Origin: Paludibacteraceae bacterium
Lineage (GTDB): Bacteria > Bacteroidota > Bacteroidia > Bacteroidales > Paludibacteraceae
Direction: 5' to 3'
Assembly (NCBI GenBank): GCA_017448985.1
Contig: JAFSKL010000009.1
Span: forward strand, 1 to 64,000
DNA length: 64,000 nucleotides
Shown: piece after piece, positions 26,225 through 36,131 of the stretch
Layout of the letters: each line of letters starts with the position of its first letter
Numbering within the stretch: the stretch's first letter is position 1
Notes under the pieces: generated by a model
What the model saw: the letters and a program-made list of their open reading frames with translations, nothing else
Databases searched by the model: none
What the model was told of the DNA's origin: nothing
Translations under genes and position numbers: made by a program

Positions 26225-26705
26225 ACAAATCGGACGATATATCCTGGTCATGGTGCTGCAGGTGCTGCTGTTTGACCAGTTGCAGTTGTGGGGTGCGTGC
26301 CATCCATATATCTATATCCTCTGCCTGCTGATGCTACCGATCACGCTTCCGCACAGCGCAGATATGCTGATAGGTGCGGCGGCGGGACTGCTGATGGACG
26401 TATTCTGCAACAGTTTGGGCATTCATATGGCCGCCTGTATCCTGCTGATGTTCATTCGTCCGTACCTGTTGGGCGTCATCGTGAACGACAAAGACCGTTT
26501 GAACGAACAGATAACACTGCACACGCTGGGTTGGGAAGCGATGATCAAGTATATGGCGATCTTGGTGGTCATTCACCATCTGACGGTCTTCAGTCTGGCG
26601 GCATGGAGTTGGGCGCATATGGGGTTTGTGCTACTAGAGACCATCGTGAGCAGCATTGTCACTATGCTCATTATCATAGGCTATAACGCACTCAAATACA
26701 GATGA
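26211..26705 (+). CDS. mreD: Rod shape-determining protein MreD
   Basis: This 164-residue integral membrane protein has five to six helices and an AAAGLLMDVFCNSLG motif as in MreD. It overlaps mreC by 14 bases and mrdA by 4. Confidence 0.93.
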   Translation: MDWTKQIGRYILVMVLQVLLFDQLQLWGACHPYIYILCLLMLPITLPHSADMLIGAAAGLLMDVFCNSLGIHMAACILLMFIRPYLLGVIVNDKDRLNEQITLHTLGWEAMIKYMAILVVIHHLTVFSLAAWSWAHMGFVLLETIVSSIVTMLIIIGYNALKYR

Positions 26706-28531
26706 TTAACGATTCGTATTATAGACGCCGGTTTGTGATCAGCGGCATTGCCGTTGCGGTTGTTTTGGTGTACATAATACGACTTTTCTACCTGCAGATC
26801 ATTGACCAATCGACCAAAGGCCAGGCGGATAACAACGCCCTGGTCAAACAGACTATCTACCCTTCGCGCGGTTTGATTTACGACCGAAACGGTGAATTAC
26901 TGGTTTTCAATCAGCCTATCTACGAGATCACGATGACCATGCGCGAAATGGGCAAAGATTGGGATACTACCGCTTTCTGCCGATGTCTGAACATCAGTCG
27001 GGAAGAGTTCGACGAGCGTCTAGCCGAGATCAAAGACCGACGCAAGAACAGAGGCTATTCCAAGTACACGCCGCAAGTATTCATGGGCCAGCTGAAAAAA
27101 GAGGACATAGCCACGCTGCAGGAAGAACTCTTTTTTTTCCCCGGTATTCAGATTCAGAAGCGAACATTGCGAGACTACACCTACAACGCAGCGGCACATG
27201 TGTTAGGCTCAGTAGGCGAAGTGAGCCAGGCGGACATCGAGCATGATGCCTATTACACGAGAGGTGACTATTCAGGTCGCGACGGTTTGGAACGGACATA
27301 CGAAGAACAGCTGCGGGGAGAGAAAGGTGTAGAGATACTGATGCGCGATTCGAAAGGCCGGATTCAAGGCAGTTATCAGAACGGTGCATTAGACGAAACA
27401 GCCAAAGCGGGAACGGATATCACCATCACGATAGATATCCAGTTGCAGCTGCTGGCAGAGGAGCTATTGGCAGGCAAGATAGGCAGTGCGGTGGCTATCG
27501 AACCCAAGACCGGAGAGATTCTGGCATTGGTTTCCAATCCGGCGTGGAACCCAAAAGTGCTGGTCGGCAAAGAGCGTAACAAGAACTACAACATGCTACT
27601 CAATGACCCGACCAAGCCGCTCTACAACCGCGCTACCCAGGCCACCTACCCTCCCGGTTCCACCTTCAAGACCATTCAGGCACTGGTCTGTCTGGAGGAA
27701 AAAGCCATCACGCCCAATACACTCTATCCCTGTTCAGGGCCTGGAAGTACGCCCATCAAATGTACGCACCATCACGGTTCGCCCGTCGCTTTGGACAAAG
27801 CAATCGAGCAGAGTTGTAACCCCTATTTCTGGTGCGCGTTCCGAGATTTTATGCAGAAAGGCAACGATAACGGCGATATTCATCCGCGGTACGATTTATG
27901 GCGAAAAGATGTCATGTCGTTCGGTTTGGGTCAAAAATTTACCGATACCGACCTGAGTGAACAGTCCTCCGGTACCATCCCAAGTTCCGCCTTTTATGAC
28001 CGGTCGTACGGTAAGGCAGGATGGAAAGCGATAACGATTCGTTCGCTCAGCATAGGTCAAGGCGAGATACTCGTTACGCCTCTTCAGTTAGCCAACCAAG
28101 CGGCCACTATTGCCAACGAAGGATTCTACATCACGCCGCACCTCAATAAGGCCGATTCCATGCGGATTCATCGGCATAATTTGGATATTGAGAAACGGCA
28201 TTTTGAGGTGGTAAAAGACGGAATGCACCGCGTGATGAAGTACGGAACGGGCCGTTGGTATCCGATAGAAGGTGTGGAGACAGCCGGAAAGACCGGTACA
28301 GCACAAAACCCGCATGGTAGAGATCACGCCATTTTTATCGGTTTTGGACCGATAGAAGATCCGCAGATAGCAGTGGCAGTAGTCGTTGAAAACGCAGGTT
28401 TTGGTGCCACATGGGCCTGTCCGGTGGCCAGTATGATGATGGAGCAATACCTGACAGGAGAAGTGAAACGCAGCGATTTACGCAAACGCATAGGAAGTGC
28501 AGTACTCAATGAGAGCGTCAAGAAATGGTAA
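26702..28531 (+). CDS. mrdA: Penicillin-binding protein 2 (elongasome transpeptidase)
   Basis: This 609-residue protein has one N-terminal membrane helix, a pedestal domain with YPSRGLIYDRNG, and a transpeptidase domain with the SxxK motif STFK at 320-323, preceded by YPPG. A KTGTAQNP (KTG) motif lies near residue 530. It cross-links peptidoglycan during lateral growth with RodA. Confidence 0.96.
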   Translation: MINDSYYRRRFVISGIAVAVVLVYIIRLFYLQIIDQSTKGQADNNALVKQTIYPSRGLIYDRNGELLVFNQPIYEITMTMREMGKDWDTTAFCRCLNISREEFDERLAEIKDRRKNRGYSKYTPQVFMGQLKKEDIATLQEELFFFPGIQIQKRTLRDYTYNAAAHVLGSVGEVSQADIEHDAYYTRGDYSGRDGLERTYEEQLRGEKGVEILMRDSKGRIQGSYQNGALDETAKAGTDITITIDIQLQLLAEELLAGKIGSAVAIEPKTGEILALVSNPAWNPKVLVGKERNKNYNMLLNDPTKPLYNRATQATYPPGSTFKTIQALVCLEEKAITPNTLYPCSGPGSTPIKCTHHHGSPVALDKAIEQSCNPYFWCAFRDFMQKGNDNGDIHPRYDLWRKDVMSFGLGQKFTDTDLSEQSSGTIPSSAFYDRSYGKAGWKAITIRSLSIGQGEILVTPLQLANQAATIANEGFYITPHLNKADSMRIHRHNLDIEKRHFEVVKDGMHRVMKYGTGRWYPIEGVETAGKTGTAQNPHGRDHAIFIGFGPIEDPQIAVAVVVENAGFGATWACPVASMMMEQYLTGEVKRSDLRKRIGSAVLNESVKKW

Positions 28532-29972
28532 TATATGGCAACATGTCGATTGGGTCACCATCGGTTTGTTTATCGGTTTGACCATCTTCGGATGGCTGAA
28601 CATCTATGGTGCGAGCTATACATTTGACCAAACGAGCATTTTCGATTTCTCCAACCGCGCCGGTAAACAATTCACCTGGATGATGGGCGCTGCTGTGTTA
28701 GGCATAGTACTGCTGCTGATCGACTATAAGACCTATGATGTATTGGCGTATGTGGCCTACGGCGCTATGCTGCTGTTGCTGTTAGCAACGCCCTTCTTAG
28801 CACACGATATCAAGGGTTCGTTGTCCTGGATCTCGTTAGGTCCGGTCAATCTGCAGCCTGCCGAGTTCGCCAAGTGTATAGTGGCGCTCGCCGTGGCCAA
28901 ATACATGGGTCGATACGAGTACAAACTACGAACTTGGCGCGATCTCATCGTACCTTTTGCGCTCATCGGTGTACCGGCACTGATCATCATGGTGCTGCAA
29001 AAAGAGACCGGTTCGGCTCTCGTTTTTGCGGCATTTCTGCTGGTCTTCTACCGTCAGGGTATGAGCGGTTATGTATTATGGATGTGCGTGGCTGCCGTAG
29101 CACTCTTCATCATCAGCGTCCGCTGGGGAGCCGTGCCGTTGCCTTTGGGTAGCGGCAGTGTGGGTATCCTGAGCTGTATGCTGCTGCTGACGGCCGTGGA
29201 GATTTACTTCATTTGCAAAGAGCACCCGATGCGCTGGCAAGCCCTCATTCTGATGGGAAGCGTGGCAGTGATTTACGGCATCGCGCTCATTATCAATATC
29301 TTCGTGTGCGTTCCGTTCGACTGGGTGTCGATGGGAATAGTGGTGGCACTGGTGATCTACAATATCTTCGTCAGTCTGTATTGGCGCAAGTACATACTGC
29401 TGATTGTGGCTGTGTTCACCTTGTTCTGCATTGGCTACACGCACGCCTGCGACTTTGTGTTCACGAAAGTGCTGCAACCGCACCAGCGGATACGAATCGA
29501 GGTGCTGTTGGGTATGAAAGAGGATCCGGCGGGGGCAGGATACAATGTGAACCAGGCACGAATAGCGATCGGTTCGGGACGATTCCTTGGCAAAGGCTAC
29601 TTGAACGGCACACAGACCAAGTTGCAGTTTGTGCCGGAGCAGGATACGGATTTCATCTTCTGCACCGTAGGTGAAGAATGGGGATTTGTTGGTTCGGTCG
29701 GCGTTCTCCTGGTCTATCTGCTCTTTATTCTACGGCTCATCTACATCGCCGAGCGGCAACGGAACGTCTCGACGCGCATCTATGCCTATTGCGTAGCGAG
29801 CATCTTCCTTTTCCACCTGACTATCAATGTAGGTATGGTGTTGGGCCTATTGCCGGTAATCGGTATTCCGTTGCCGTTCTTCAGCTACGGAGGAAGTTCG
29901 CTGTGGGGATTTACCCTGCTATTATTCATCTTACTGCGGTTGGATGCAGCGCGTATGGAGCAATTGAGATAG
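28509..29972 (+). CDS. rodA: Peptidoglycan glycosyltransferase RodA
   Basis: This 487-residue SEDS-family polytopic protein has QPAEFAKC near residue 120, GRFLGKGYLNGTQTKLQFVP and a FFSYGGSSL end motif. It polymerises lipid II and pairs with PBP2. I chose the ATG at 28509, inside the end of mrdA. A GTG at 28497 in the same frame is possible. Confidence 0.95.
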   Translation: MRASRNGNIWQHVDWVTIGLFIGLTIFGWLNIYGASYTFDQTSIFDFSNRAGKQFTWMMGAAVLGIVLLLIDYKTYDVLAYVAYGAMLLLLLATPFLAHDIKGSLSWISLGPVNLQPAEFAKCIVALAVAKYMGRYEYKLRTWRDLIVPFALIGVPALIIMVLQKETGSALVFAAFLLVFYRQGMSGYVLWMCVAAVALFIISVRWGAVPLPLGSGSVGILSCMLLLTAVEIYFICKEHPMRWQALILMGSVAVIYGIALIINIFVCVPFDWVSMGIVVALVIYNIFVSLYWRKYILLIVAVFTLFCIGYTHACDFVFTKVLQPHQRIRIEVLLGMKEDPAGAGYNVNQARIAIGSGRFLGKGYLNGTQTKLQFVPEQDTDFIFCTVGEEWGFVGSVGVLLVYLLFILRLIYIAERQRNVSTRIYAYCVASIFLFHLTINVGMVLGLLPVIGIPLPFFSYGGSSLWGFTLLLFILLRLDAARMEQLR

Positions 29973-29973
29973 T

Positions 29974-30423
29974 ATGTTTGTTACCGACCCCATAGGAATA
30001 ATCGGTGAAGCGGAAGCGACCAAGATGCTGGAGAAGAAAGGGTTCAAAGTGGTTGAACACAACTGGCGTCTGGGGCATCTGGAGATTGACTTGATTGCGG
30101 AGAGCAAGAAAGAGATTGTGTTTGCGGAAGTGAAAGCGCGGACCACCCTATTCGGCGATATACGGCCGGAAGAATATGTGGACGAGAACAAGAAAAGACG
30201 CATGATAACGGCAGGTAACGCCTATGTCAAAATGCGCAAGTCGGAGAAGGCGCTACGGTTTGATATCATAGGCATAGTGGTCAACCCGGAAACAGCAGAG
30301 GTCACATACCGTTGCCATATGGAGAACGCTTTTGCCCCAACGATACGGGCTGTCAGTTCAGGCTGTTTCACCGGCGGATGGAAATGGCATCGGCATTCGA
30401 AAACGAGTAGAAAAAAAGGATAA
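29974..30423 (+). CDS. yraN: YraN/UPF0102-family nuclease-like protein
   Basis: This 149-residue protein has a PD-(D/E)XK-like core: GEAEATKMLEKKGF, the Asp of LEIDLIA and FAEVKAR, then YVDENKKRRM. The function is uncertain, with a proposed structure-specific nuclease role. The start is 1 base after the rodA stop. Its 3' end runs up to the mnmG start. Confidence 0.9.
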   Translation: MFVTDPIGIIGEAEATKMLEKKGFKVVEHNWRLGHLEIDLIAESKKEIVFAEVKARTTLFGDIRPEEYVDENKKRRMITAGNAYVKMRKSEKALRFDIIGIVVNPETAEVTYRCHMENAFAPTIRAVSSGCFTGGWKWHRHSKTSRKKG

Positions 30424-30424
30424 T

Positions 30425-32290
30425 ATGGACTTCAGATACGATGTCATAGTAGTGGGGGCGGGGCACGCCGGATGTGAAGCTGCCAGCGCAGCTGCCCGTA
30501 TGGGCAGTAAGACGCTGCTGATTACGATGGATATGAATAAGATTGCACAGATGAGCTGCAATCCGGCGGTAGGAGGCATAGCCAAAGGTCAGATAGTGCG
30601 CGAGATAGACGCATTGGGCGGACAGATGGGTATCGTAACGGACAGGAGTGCCATTCAGTTCCGTCTGCTGAACCAAAGCAAGGGACCGGCTATGTGGAGT
30701 CCGCGCAGCCAGAGCGACCGGAAGCGGTTTATCGAAGAATGGATCAAGATGCTCAGTCACACGGAAAACTTATATCTCTGGCAGGATATAGTAACGAGTC
30801 TTATTATCAACGATAATAAGGTATGCGGTGTGAAGACCCTATTAGGTGTTGAGATGCAGGCAGAAGCCGTGGTTCTGACCAATGGAACTTTTCTGAACGG
30901 GTTGATGCATTGCGGCAAGACACAGATCGTAGGAGGCAGAACCTCCGAACCGGCCTCACACGGACTGACAGAACAATTGGTGGGTTTGGGATTCAAGAGC
31001 GATAGGATGAAAACGGGTACGCCGGCGCGTATCGATGCACGGTCGATTCATTTTGATGAGTTGACGCGTCAGGATGGGGACGAGAGTTGGCGCAAGTTCA
31101 GTTATCTGGATACGATAGAAAGAGGGTTGAAACAAATGCCGTGTTGGATCACTTATACGAACACCAAGACGCACGATGTATTACGGGCCGGACTGGCAGA
31201 TTCTCCCCTTTTCAACGGACAAATTCAGAGCATAGGCCCGCGTTATTGCCCCAGTATAGAGACGAAGATCGTCACTTTTGCCGATAAGGATGCTCATCAA
31301 TTATTCCTGGAACCCGAGGGTGTGGACAGCAATGAGTATTATGTGAACGGTTTCTCGAGCAGTCTGCCTTGGCAGGTGCAGTTGGCTGGACTGAAAACCG
31401 TAAAGGGTCTGGAAGATGTGGTTCTGTATCGACCGGGATACGCCATCGAATATGACTTCTTTGATCCCACACAATTGCACCATACTTTAGAGACAAAACA
31501 GATTATAAATCTGTTTTTTGCCGGACAGATCAATGGTACAACGGGCTACGAGGAGGCAGCAGGTCAAGGATTGGTAGCAGGAGTGAATGCACACATCAAT
31601 GTGCACGGAGGCAGTCCGTTCACGATGAGTAGAGACGAGAGTTATATCGGTGTACTGATTGATGATTTGGTCAATAAGGGAGTGGACGAACCCTATCGTA
31701 TGTTCACCTCGCGGGCCGAATATCGTATTCTCTTGCGTCAAGACAATGCCGATGAGCGTCTCACCCAACGCAGTTATGAGATGGGGCTGGCGGATAAAGA
31801 GCGGTATGATTTATGGAACAGAAAACAAGCCAGTTGTGCCGATTTCATCGGCTATATGCGCAGCACTATTGTGCATAAGGGCGAGATCGACGGCTGGTTA
31901 GAGAGTATCGGCAGTTCAGCTTTGCACGAGGGCACTAAGATAAGCGATTTGGTGCTTCGTCCGCAAGTGGGCATACAGGAATTGGCGGAAGTGTTGCCGG
32001 AACTGAAAGCAAGGATGGCTGAATTATCCGATGAGATCGTGGAGAGTTGTGAGATCCAGATCAAGTATGCGGGGTATATTAAAAGGGAACAAATGGAAGC
32101 GGCCAAGTTGCAACGTTTGGACCAGATCCGTATACCGGACAGCTTCAATTACGAGGAAGTGCAGAGTCTAAGTACCGAAGCCCGTCAGAAGTTGAGCCGG
32201 ATTCGTCCCAAGAACATCGGTGAAGCACAGCGCATTCCGGGCGTCAGTCCCAATGATGTAAGTGTATTATTGGTACTTATGGGACGATAA
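30425..32290 (+). CDS. mnmG: tRNA uridine 5-carboxymethylaminomethyl modification enzyme MnmG (GidA)
   Basis: This 621-residue protein has FAD-binding VVGAGHAGCEAA near residue 10 and the MnmG signatures MSCNPAVGGIAKG and GLKTGTP-like RMKTGTPARID. A C-terminal SAM-like domain includes IPGVSPNDVSVLL. With MnmE it modifies wobble uridines. I chose the ATG at 30425, which matches the family N-terminus. A parS-like site lies 35 bases after the stop. Confidence 0.97.
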   Translation: MDFRYDVIVVGAGHAGCEAASAAARMGSKTLLITMDMNKIAQMSCNPAVGGIAKGQIVREIDALGGQMGIVTDRSAIQFRLLNQSKGPAMWSPRSQSDRKRFIEEWIKMLSHTENLYLWQDIVTSLIINDNKVCGVKTLLGVEMQAEAVVLTNGTFLNGLMHCGKTQIVGGRTSEPASHGLTEQLVGLGFKSDRMKTGTPARIDARSIHFDELTRQDGDESWRKFSYLDTIERGLKQMPCWITYTNTKTHDVLRAGLADSPLFNGQIQSIGPRYCPSIETKIVTFADKDAHQLFLEPEGVDSNEYYVNGFSSSLPWQVQLAGLKTVKGLEDVVLYRPGYAIEYDFFDPTQLHHTLETKQIINLFFAGQINGTTGYEEAAGQGLVAGVNAHINVHGGSPFTMSRDESYIGVLIDDLVNKGVDEPYRMFTSRAEYRILLRQDNADERLTQRSYEMGLADKERYDLWNRKQASCADFIGYMRSTIVHKGEIDGWLESIGSSALHEGTKISDLVLRPQVGIQELAEVLPELKARMAELSDEIVESCEIQIKYAGYIKREQMEAAKLQRLDQIRIPDSFNYEEVQSLSTEARQKLSRIRPKNIGEAQRIPGVSPNDVSVLLVLMGR

Positions 32291-32325
32291 AAAGAATGTT
32301 AGTTTGCAAAGCAAACTATTTGAAT

Positions 32326-32341
32326 TGTTCCACGTGAAACA
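32326..32341. promoter_or_regulatory. parS-like ParB-binding site
   Basis: TGTTCCACGTGAAACA differs at one position from the canonical parS TGTTTCACGTGAAACA. It lies just after mnmG (gidA), a classical origin-proximal parS neighbourhood. I saw no second full copy. Confidence 0.75.
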
Positions 32342-32410
32342 CGGAGCGTTTTCCCGACGGAACGGGAGAAGCGGCCTCCGCCTAAGAGGGAAGACAAAAA
32401 AAACTATATT

Positions 32411-32950
32411 ATGACAGCAGAAGATGTAAAGAAAGCAATTCGTAATGTGCCTGATTTTCCAATTAAGGGCATACAATTCAAGGACATCACAACGGCTTTG
32501 GCCAAGCCGGAGTGCTTGAAATGGATGAAGAATGAAATCGTAAGCAGATACAAAAGTATAGGTATCACGCAAGTGGTGGGTATCGAATCCCGGGGATTCA
32601 TCCTGGCACCGGCTGTTGCTATTGAGTTAGGTGCAGGATTTGTACCTATCCGCAAACCCAACAAGCTGCCTGCAGAGACCGTTTCCGTTACCTATGCCAA
32701 GGAATACGGAGAAGATACGATTCAGATTCACAAGGATGCACTCAAAGAGAACGATGTAGTACTTATCCATGACGACATACTGGCCACGGGCGGTTCGATG
32801 TCTGCAGCTATTGAATTAGTAAAGAAATTGGGAGTAAAGAAGATATATGTGAACTGCATCATTGAGCTGGAAGGCCTACACGGAAGAGAGTTTCTGCAAG
32901 GAAAAGCAGAGAATGTAGACTGCTTGTTCGGGATTGAAGTGAATGAATAA
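32411..32950 (+). CDS. apt: Adenine phosphoribosyltransferase
   Basis: This 179-residue protein has the PRPP-binding motif VVLIHDDILATGGS near 117-130 and the APT signatures FPIKGIQFKDIT and GIESRGFI. It salvages adenine to AMP. It is 120 bases after mnmG and leads into uvrC. Confidence 0.95.
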   Translation: MTAEDVKKAIRNVPDFPIKGIQFKDITTALAKPECLKWMKNEIVSRYKSIGITQVVGIESRGFILAPAVAIELGAGFVPIRKPNKLPAETVSVTYAKEYGEDTIQIHKDALKENDVVLIHDDILATGGSMSAAIELVKKLGVKKIYVNCIIELEGLHGREFLQGKAENVDCLFGIEVNE

Positions 32951-32981
32951 AGTCGAAAGTCAAAAGTCGAAAGTCGAAAGC
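32951..32981. repeat. Heptamer array AGTCGAA x4 between apt and uvrC
   Basis: AGTCGAA, AGTCAAA, AGTCGAA and AGTCGAA run in tandem and end just before the uvrC start. Confidence 0.85.
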
Positions 32982-32986
32982 AATCG

Positions 32987-34804
32987 ATGAAAGGGAAAGA
33001 TGAGCATATTGCCTTGTTATTGAAACGCATACCGGAGAGCCCGGGTGTGTACCAGTACTTTGATAAGGACGGGCAGATCATCTATGTGGGTAAGGCTAAG
33101 AACCTGCATCGCCGTGTCAACAGTTATTTCACTAAAGATCATCCTTCCTCTAAGACTCGCCAACTGGTGGCAAATATAGCGGATATACGGTATGTGGTGG
33201 TAGAGAGTGAGCAAGATGCGTTTCTATTAGAGAACAACCTGATAAAGCAATACCAGCCTAAGTATAACATCTTGCTCAAGGACGGAAAGAGTTATCCGAG
33301 TATATGTATTACCAAAGAACCCTATCCGCGGATATTCAAGACACGGACTATCAACAAGAAGACGGGTGAGTATTACGGTCCGTACAGCTACGGATATACG
33401 GTAGAAATGGTATTGGAGTTGATTCACAAACTCTACCCGATTCGCACATGCAATATGCCAATATCTTCTGATTTCATCGAGAAAAAGAAATCGAGAGTCT
33501 GTCTGAAATACCATTTGAAGAATTGCTGTGGAATTTGTGAAGGAATTGGTAAAGAGCAATACCAGGGATGGATAGAGCAAGCCCGAAAATTGATTAAAGG
33601 CGACGCTCATGAGATAGGAAGACAGTTGGAGGAAGAAATGTCGATTAAATCGGCAGAAATGAAGTATGAAGAGGCCGCAGCGATAAAGCGAAAGATTGAA
33701 CTGTTAGAGCAATTCAAGAGTAAGACCATCATCACGAATAGTACTGCCAGAGATGTGGATGTATTCGGGTATGACGAACAGGACGATAAGGTATATATAT
33801 CGATGTTGCATGTTCATAACGGCAGTATAGTGCAAGGTCAGACGATAGAGTACCGGCGTAAGATGGAGGAAGAGAAAGAAGAGATGTTAGCATTCGGAAT
33901 AATGGAGTTGAGGCAACAGTTGGAAAGTACGACACAGGACATAATTGTTCCGTTCATTCCGGAGGTTTTTGATGAAAAACTGCATATACATATTGCCGTA
34001 AGCGGAGACAAAAAGAAGCTGTTGGATCTGGCAATGCAGAACGTACGGCAGTACAAATTAGACCGATTGAAACAGGAAGACAAACTGAATCCCGAGCAAC
34101 GAGGAGTGCGGATTTTGACAGAAATGCAAAAAATGATGGGTCTCTCTACTCTGCCACGATGGATTGATTGCTTCGACAACTCGAATATACAAGGTGAGAA
34201 CGCAGTAGCAGGATGCGTAGTGTATCGGATGGCCAAACCGAGTAAGAGCGACTATAAACGTTTTGAGATCAAGACGGTAGAGGGTGCAGACGACTATGCG
34301 AGTATGCGGGAAGTGGTACGTCGCAGATACCAACATTTGCTCGATGAAACTGGACAGATGCCGGACTTGATAATAGCGGATGGAGGTTTGGGACAAATGC
34401 ACGCTATACGTGAAGCCGTAGAGGATCAGTTGGGTTTGCAGATTCCGATAGCGGGACTGAAGAAGAACGATAAGCACCGGACACAGACCTTGTTGTTCGG
34501 TTTTCCTCCGCAAGAGATTTCGATGCCGGTAACGAGTGAAGTGTTCCGCTTGTTGACGAATATTCAAGACGAAGTGCATCGTTTTGCCATTTCGTACCAT
34601 AAAAAGAAGCGTTCAAAGGCGCAGATTCATAGCCAACTCGATGATTTACAGGGAGTTGGCGAGGTGACGAAGCAAAAAATACTGACACATTTCGGCTCTG
34701 TGAAGCGTGCCAGAATGGCAAGTGAAGACGAAATGGTTCAATTACTCGGAAAGTCCAGAGGGACAGCAGTTTACGAGCAATTACAGGCCAAAATAAGTGT
34801 CTGA
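32987..34804 (+). CDS. uvrC: Excinuclease ABC subunit C
   Basis: This 605-residue protein has an N-terminal GIY-YIG nuclease (SPGVYQYF...IIYVGKAKNL), a UVR motif near residue 225, the C-terminal RNase H-like nuclease (CFDNSNIQG...IADGGLGQM) and a terminal helix-hairpin-helix region. It makes both incisions in nucleotide excision repair. Confidence 0.97.
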   Translation: MKGKDEHIALLLKRIPESPGVYQYFDKDGQIIYVGKAKNLHRRVNSYFTKDHPSSKTRQLVANIADIRYVVVESEQDAFLLENNLIKQYQPKYNILLKDGKSYPSICITKEPYPRIFKTRTINKKTGEYYGPYSYGYTVEMVLELIHKLYPIRTCNMPISSDFIEKKKSRVCLKYHLKNCCGICEGIGKEQYQGWIEQARKLIKGDAHEIGRQLEEEMSIKSAEMKYEEAAAIKRKIELLEQFKSKTIITNSTARDVDVFGYDEQDDKVYISMLHVHNGSIVQGQTIEYRRKMEEEKEEMLAFGIMELRQQLESTTQDIIVPFIPEVFDEKLHIHIAVSGDKKKLLDLAMQNVRQYKLDRLKQEDKLNPEQRGVRILTEMQKMMGLSTLPRWIDCFDNSNIQGENAVAGCVVYRMAKPSKSDYKRFEIKTVEGADDYASMREVVRRRYQHLLDETGQMPDLIIADGGLGQMHAIREAVEDQLGLQIPIAGLKKNDKHRTQTLLFGFPPQEISMPVTSEVFRLLTNIQDEVHRFAISYHKKKRSKAQIHSQLDDLQGVGEVTKQKILTHFGSVKRARMASEDEMVQLLGKSRGTAVYEQLQAKISV

Positions 34805-34811
34805 GAATTGA

Positions 34812-35282
34812 ATGAAAAGCAAGAAGATGAGAACTTATACATTAAAAATAGACGAAAAATCCAACCTTTTGCTGCTCAACGAGCGGAATGAGACATTGAG
34901 TGCGTTGGAACTTTTGAAGGCTTGTGCGCCGAAAAAGGTGTTTGCGTTCGACGGTCCGATGGGTGCCGGTAAGACGACCTTCATCAAGAAGTTGTGTGAA
35001 GAGATGGGTACGATGGATGTAGTGAACAGTCCGACGTTTGCAATAGTGAATGTGTATGACGTGGAACAACCGTACCACGGAGAAGTGTATCATTTCGACT
35101 GTTATCGGCTGAAGGAACTGCGCGAGGCGCTGGACTTGGGTGCTGAAGAGTATTTGTATTCGGGTAACTACTGTTTCATTGAGTGGCCGGAGAAGATCGA
35201 GGCTTTACTGCCGGAAGAGACGGTGTGGGTGAAGATCGTGCCGATGCCCAACGGCAATCGGCAAGTGGTGATTGAAAAGTGA
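34812..35282 (+). CDS. tsaE: tRNA t6A biosynthesis ATPase TsaE
   Basis: This 156-residue protein has Walker A GPMGAGKTT at 48-56 and NSPTFAIVN and FDCYRL motifs. It works with TsaB/D in t6A37 tRNA modification. An internal ATG at 34827 (MRTYTL) is an equally good start. Confidence 0.93.
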   Translation: MKSKKMRTYTLKIDEKSNLLLLNERNETLSALELLKACAPKKVFAFDGPMGAGKTTFIKKLCEEMGTMDVVNSPTFAIVNVYDVEQPYHGEVYHFDCYRLKELREALDLGAEEYLYSGNYCFIEWPEKIEALLPEETVWVKIVPMPNGNRQVVIEK

Positions 35283-35314
35283 AAGGTGAAAAGTGAAAGG
35301 TGAAAAGTGAAAAG
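35279..35314. repeat. Heptamer array GTGAAA(G/A) x5 between tsaE and the DUF3316 gene
   Basis: Five alternating GTGAAAG/GTGAAAA units overlap the tsaE stop (TGA) and supply the GTG start codon of the next gene and GGTG-type ribosome-binding sequence. Confidence 0.85.
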
Positions 35315-36131
35315 ATTTCTGCTCATAGGGATGGTGTTAGTATGTCTGCCGGTGTCAATTAGGGCACAGGAAAACGTGGAACACGACAACATACTGAAGG
35401 TTAAGATAGGAAGCGGCTATCAGTTGGATTCCTATCTCAGTCCGTTGGGTTATACGGGTATGCAGTACGGTTTGGGAAACGAGTGGTGGCAGGCTTTTCG
35501 TTCAGACAGCCGATTGGGCAAAGCAGGTAAGTTGGACCATTGGGCACATGTAGGCAGAGTGGATTTAAGCTTGGCCAACTATCATAATTCGGCATGGAGC
35601 AACCTGTTTTTAGGCTTCCAAGCGGCAGGAGGATGGGGTGCGTACTATGAATGGAGATGGTTTGAGGACAGGCTGCGGGTACATACGGGCCCATACTTGG
35701 AAGGAGGACTGAATGTGCGCTATCACGCGCAGAACGTTAATAAGATCGTTTCGTTGGATGTAGCGATCGATGTGATGGCGATGGGCGGAATCAGCTGGTC
35801 TTTCTACGGAAAGAAAACGAGTTACCGCCTGAATTACCTGTTACGCACTAACTTGATAGGTTTCGACTTTTTGCCGGAGTACTGGGAGTCATACTACGAG
35901 ATCACGGAAGGAGTGCCGGGTCAGGCCCGTTGTTCGGGTCCGTGGAACCATAATACTGTGAAGCACGAACTGACGCTTGACTTGCAGTTCCCCCACTCTA
36001 CTTGGCGCGTTGGAGCGGAGCATGAGTGGGTTAGTTACGGGACTGCCGATCTTCACTTTGTGCGCAATCAATTGAGTATTATTGTCGGTTGCCGGTGGAA
36101 ATACCGAATACGAGCCAACGAACGCTTATGA
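35307..36131 (+). CDS. DUF3316-type secreted beta-rich protein
   Basis: This 274-residue protein starts at the GTG at 35307, inside the heptamer array. It has signal peptide MKRFLLIGMVLVCLPVSIRAQ, then alternating aromatic beta strands with GSGYQLDSYLSPLGYTGMQYG. The pattern resembles the DUF3316 family of Bacteroidota outer-membrane beta-barrel-like proteins. Its function is unknown. Its stop overlaps the start of the S41 protease gene (ATGA). Confidence 0.75.
   Translation: MKRFLLIGMVLVCLPVSIRAQENVEHDNILKVKIGSGYQLDSYLSPLGYTGMQYGLGNEWWQAFRSDSRLGKAGKLDHWAHVGRVDLSLANYHNSAWSNLFLGFQAAGGWGAYYEWRWFEDRLRVHTGPYLEGGLNVRYHAQNVNKIVSLDVAIDVMAMGGISWSFYGKKTSYRLNYLLRTNLIGFDFLPEYWESYYEITEGVPGQARCSGPWNHNTVKHELTLDLQFPHSTWRVGAEHEWVSYGTADLHFVRNQLSIIVGCRWKYRIRANERL

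Noticed and set aside
32301..32317. AGTTTGC-AAA-GCAAACT inverted repeat after mnmG
   Set aside because: It is a perfect small hairpin, but with a 3-base loop and no T-run. No function can be assigned, and it is not part of the parS match.
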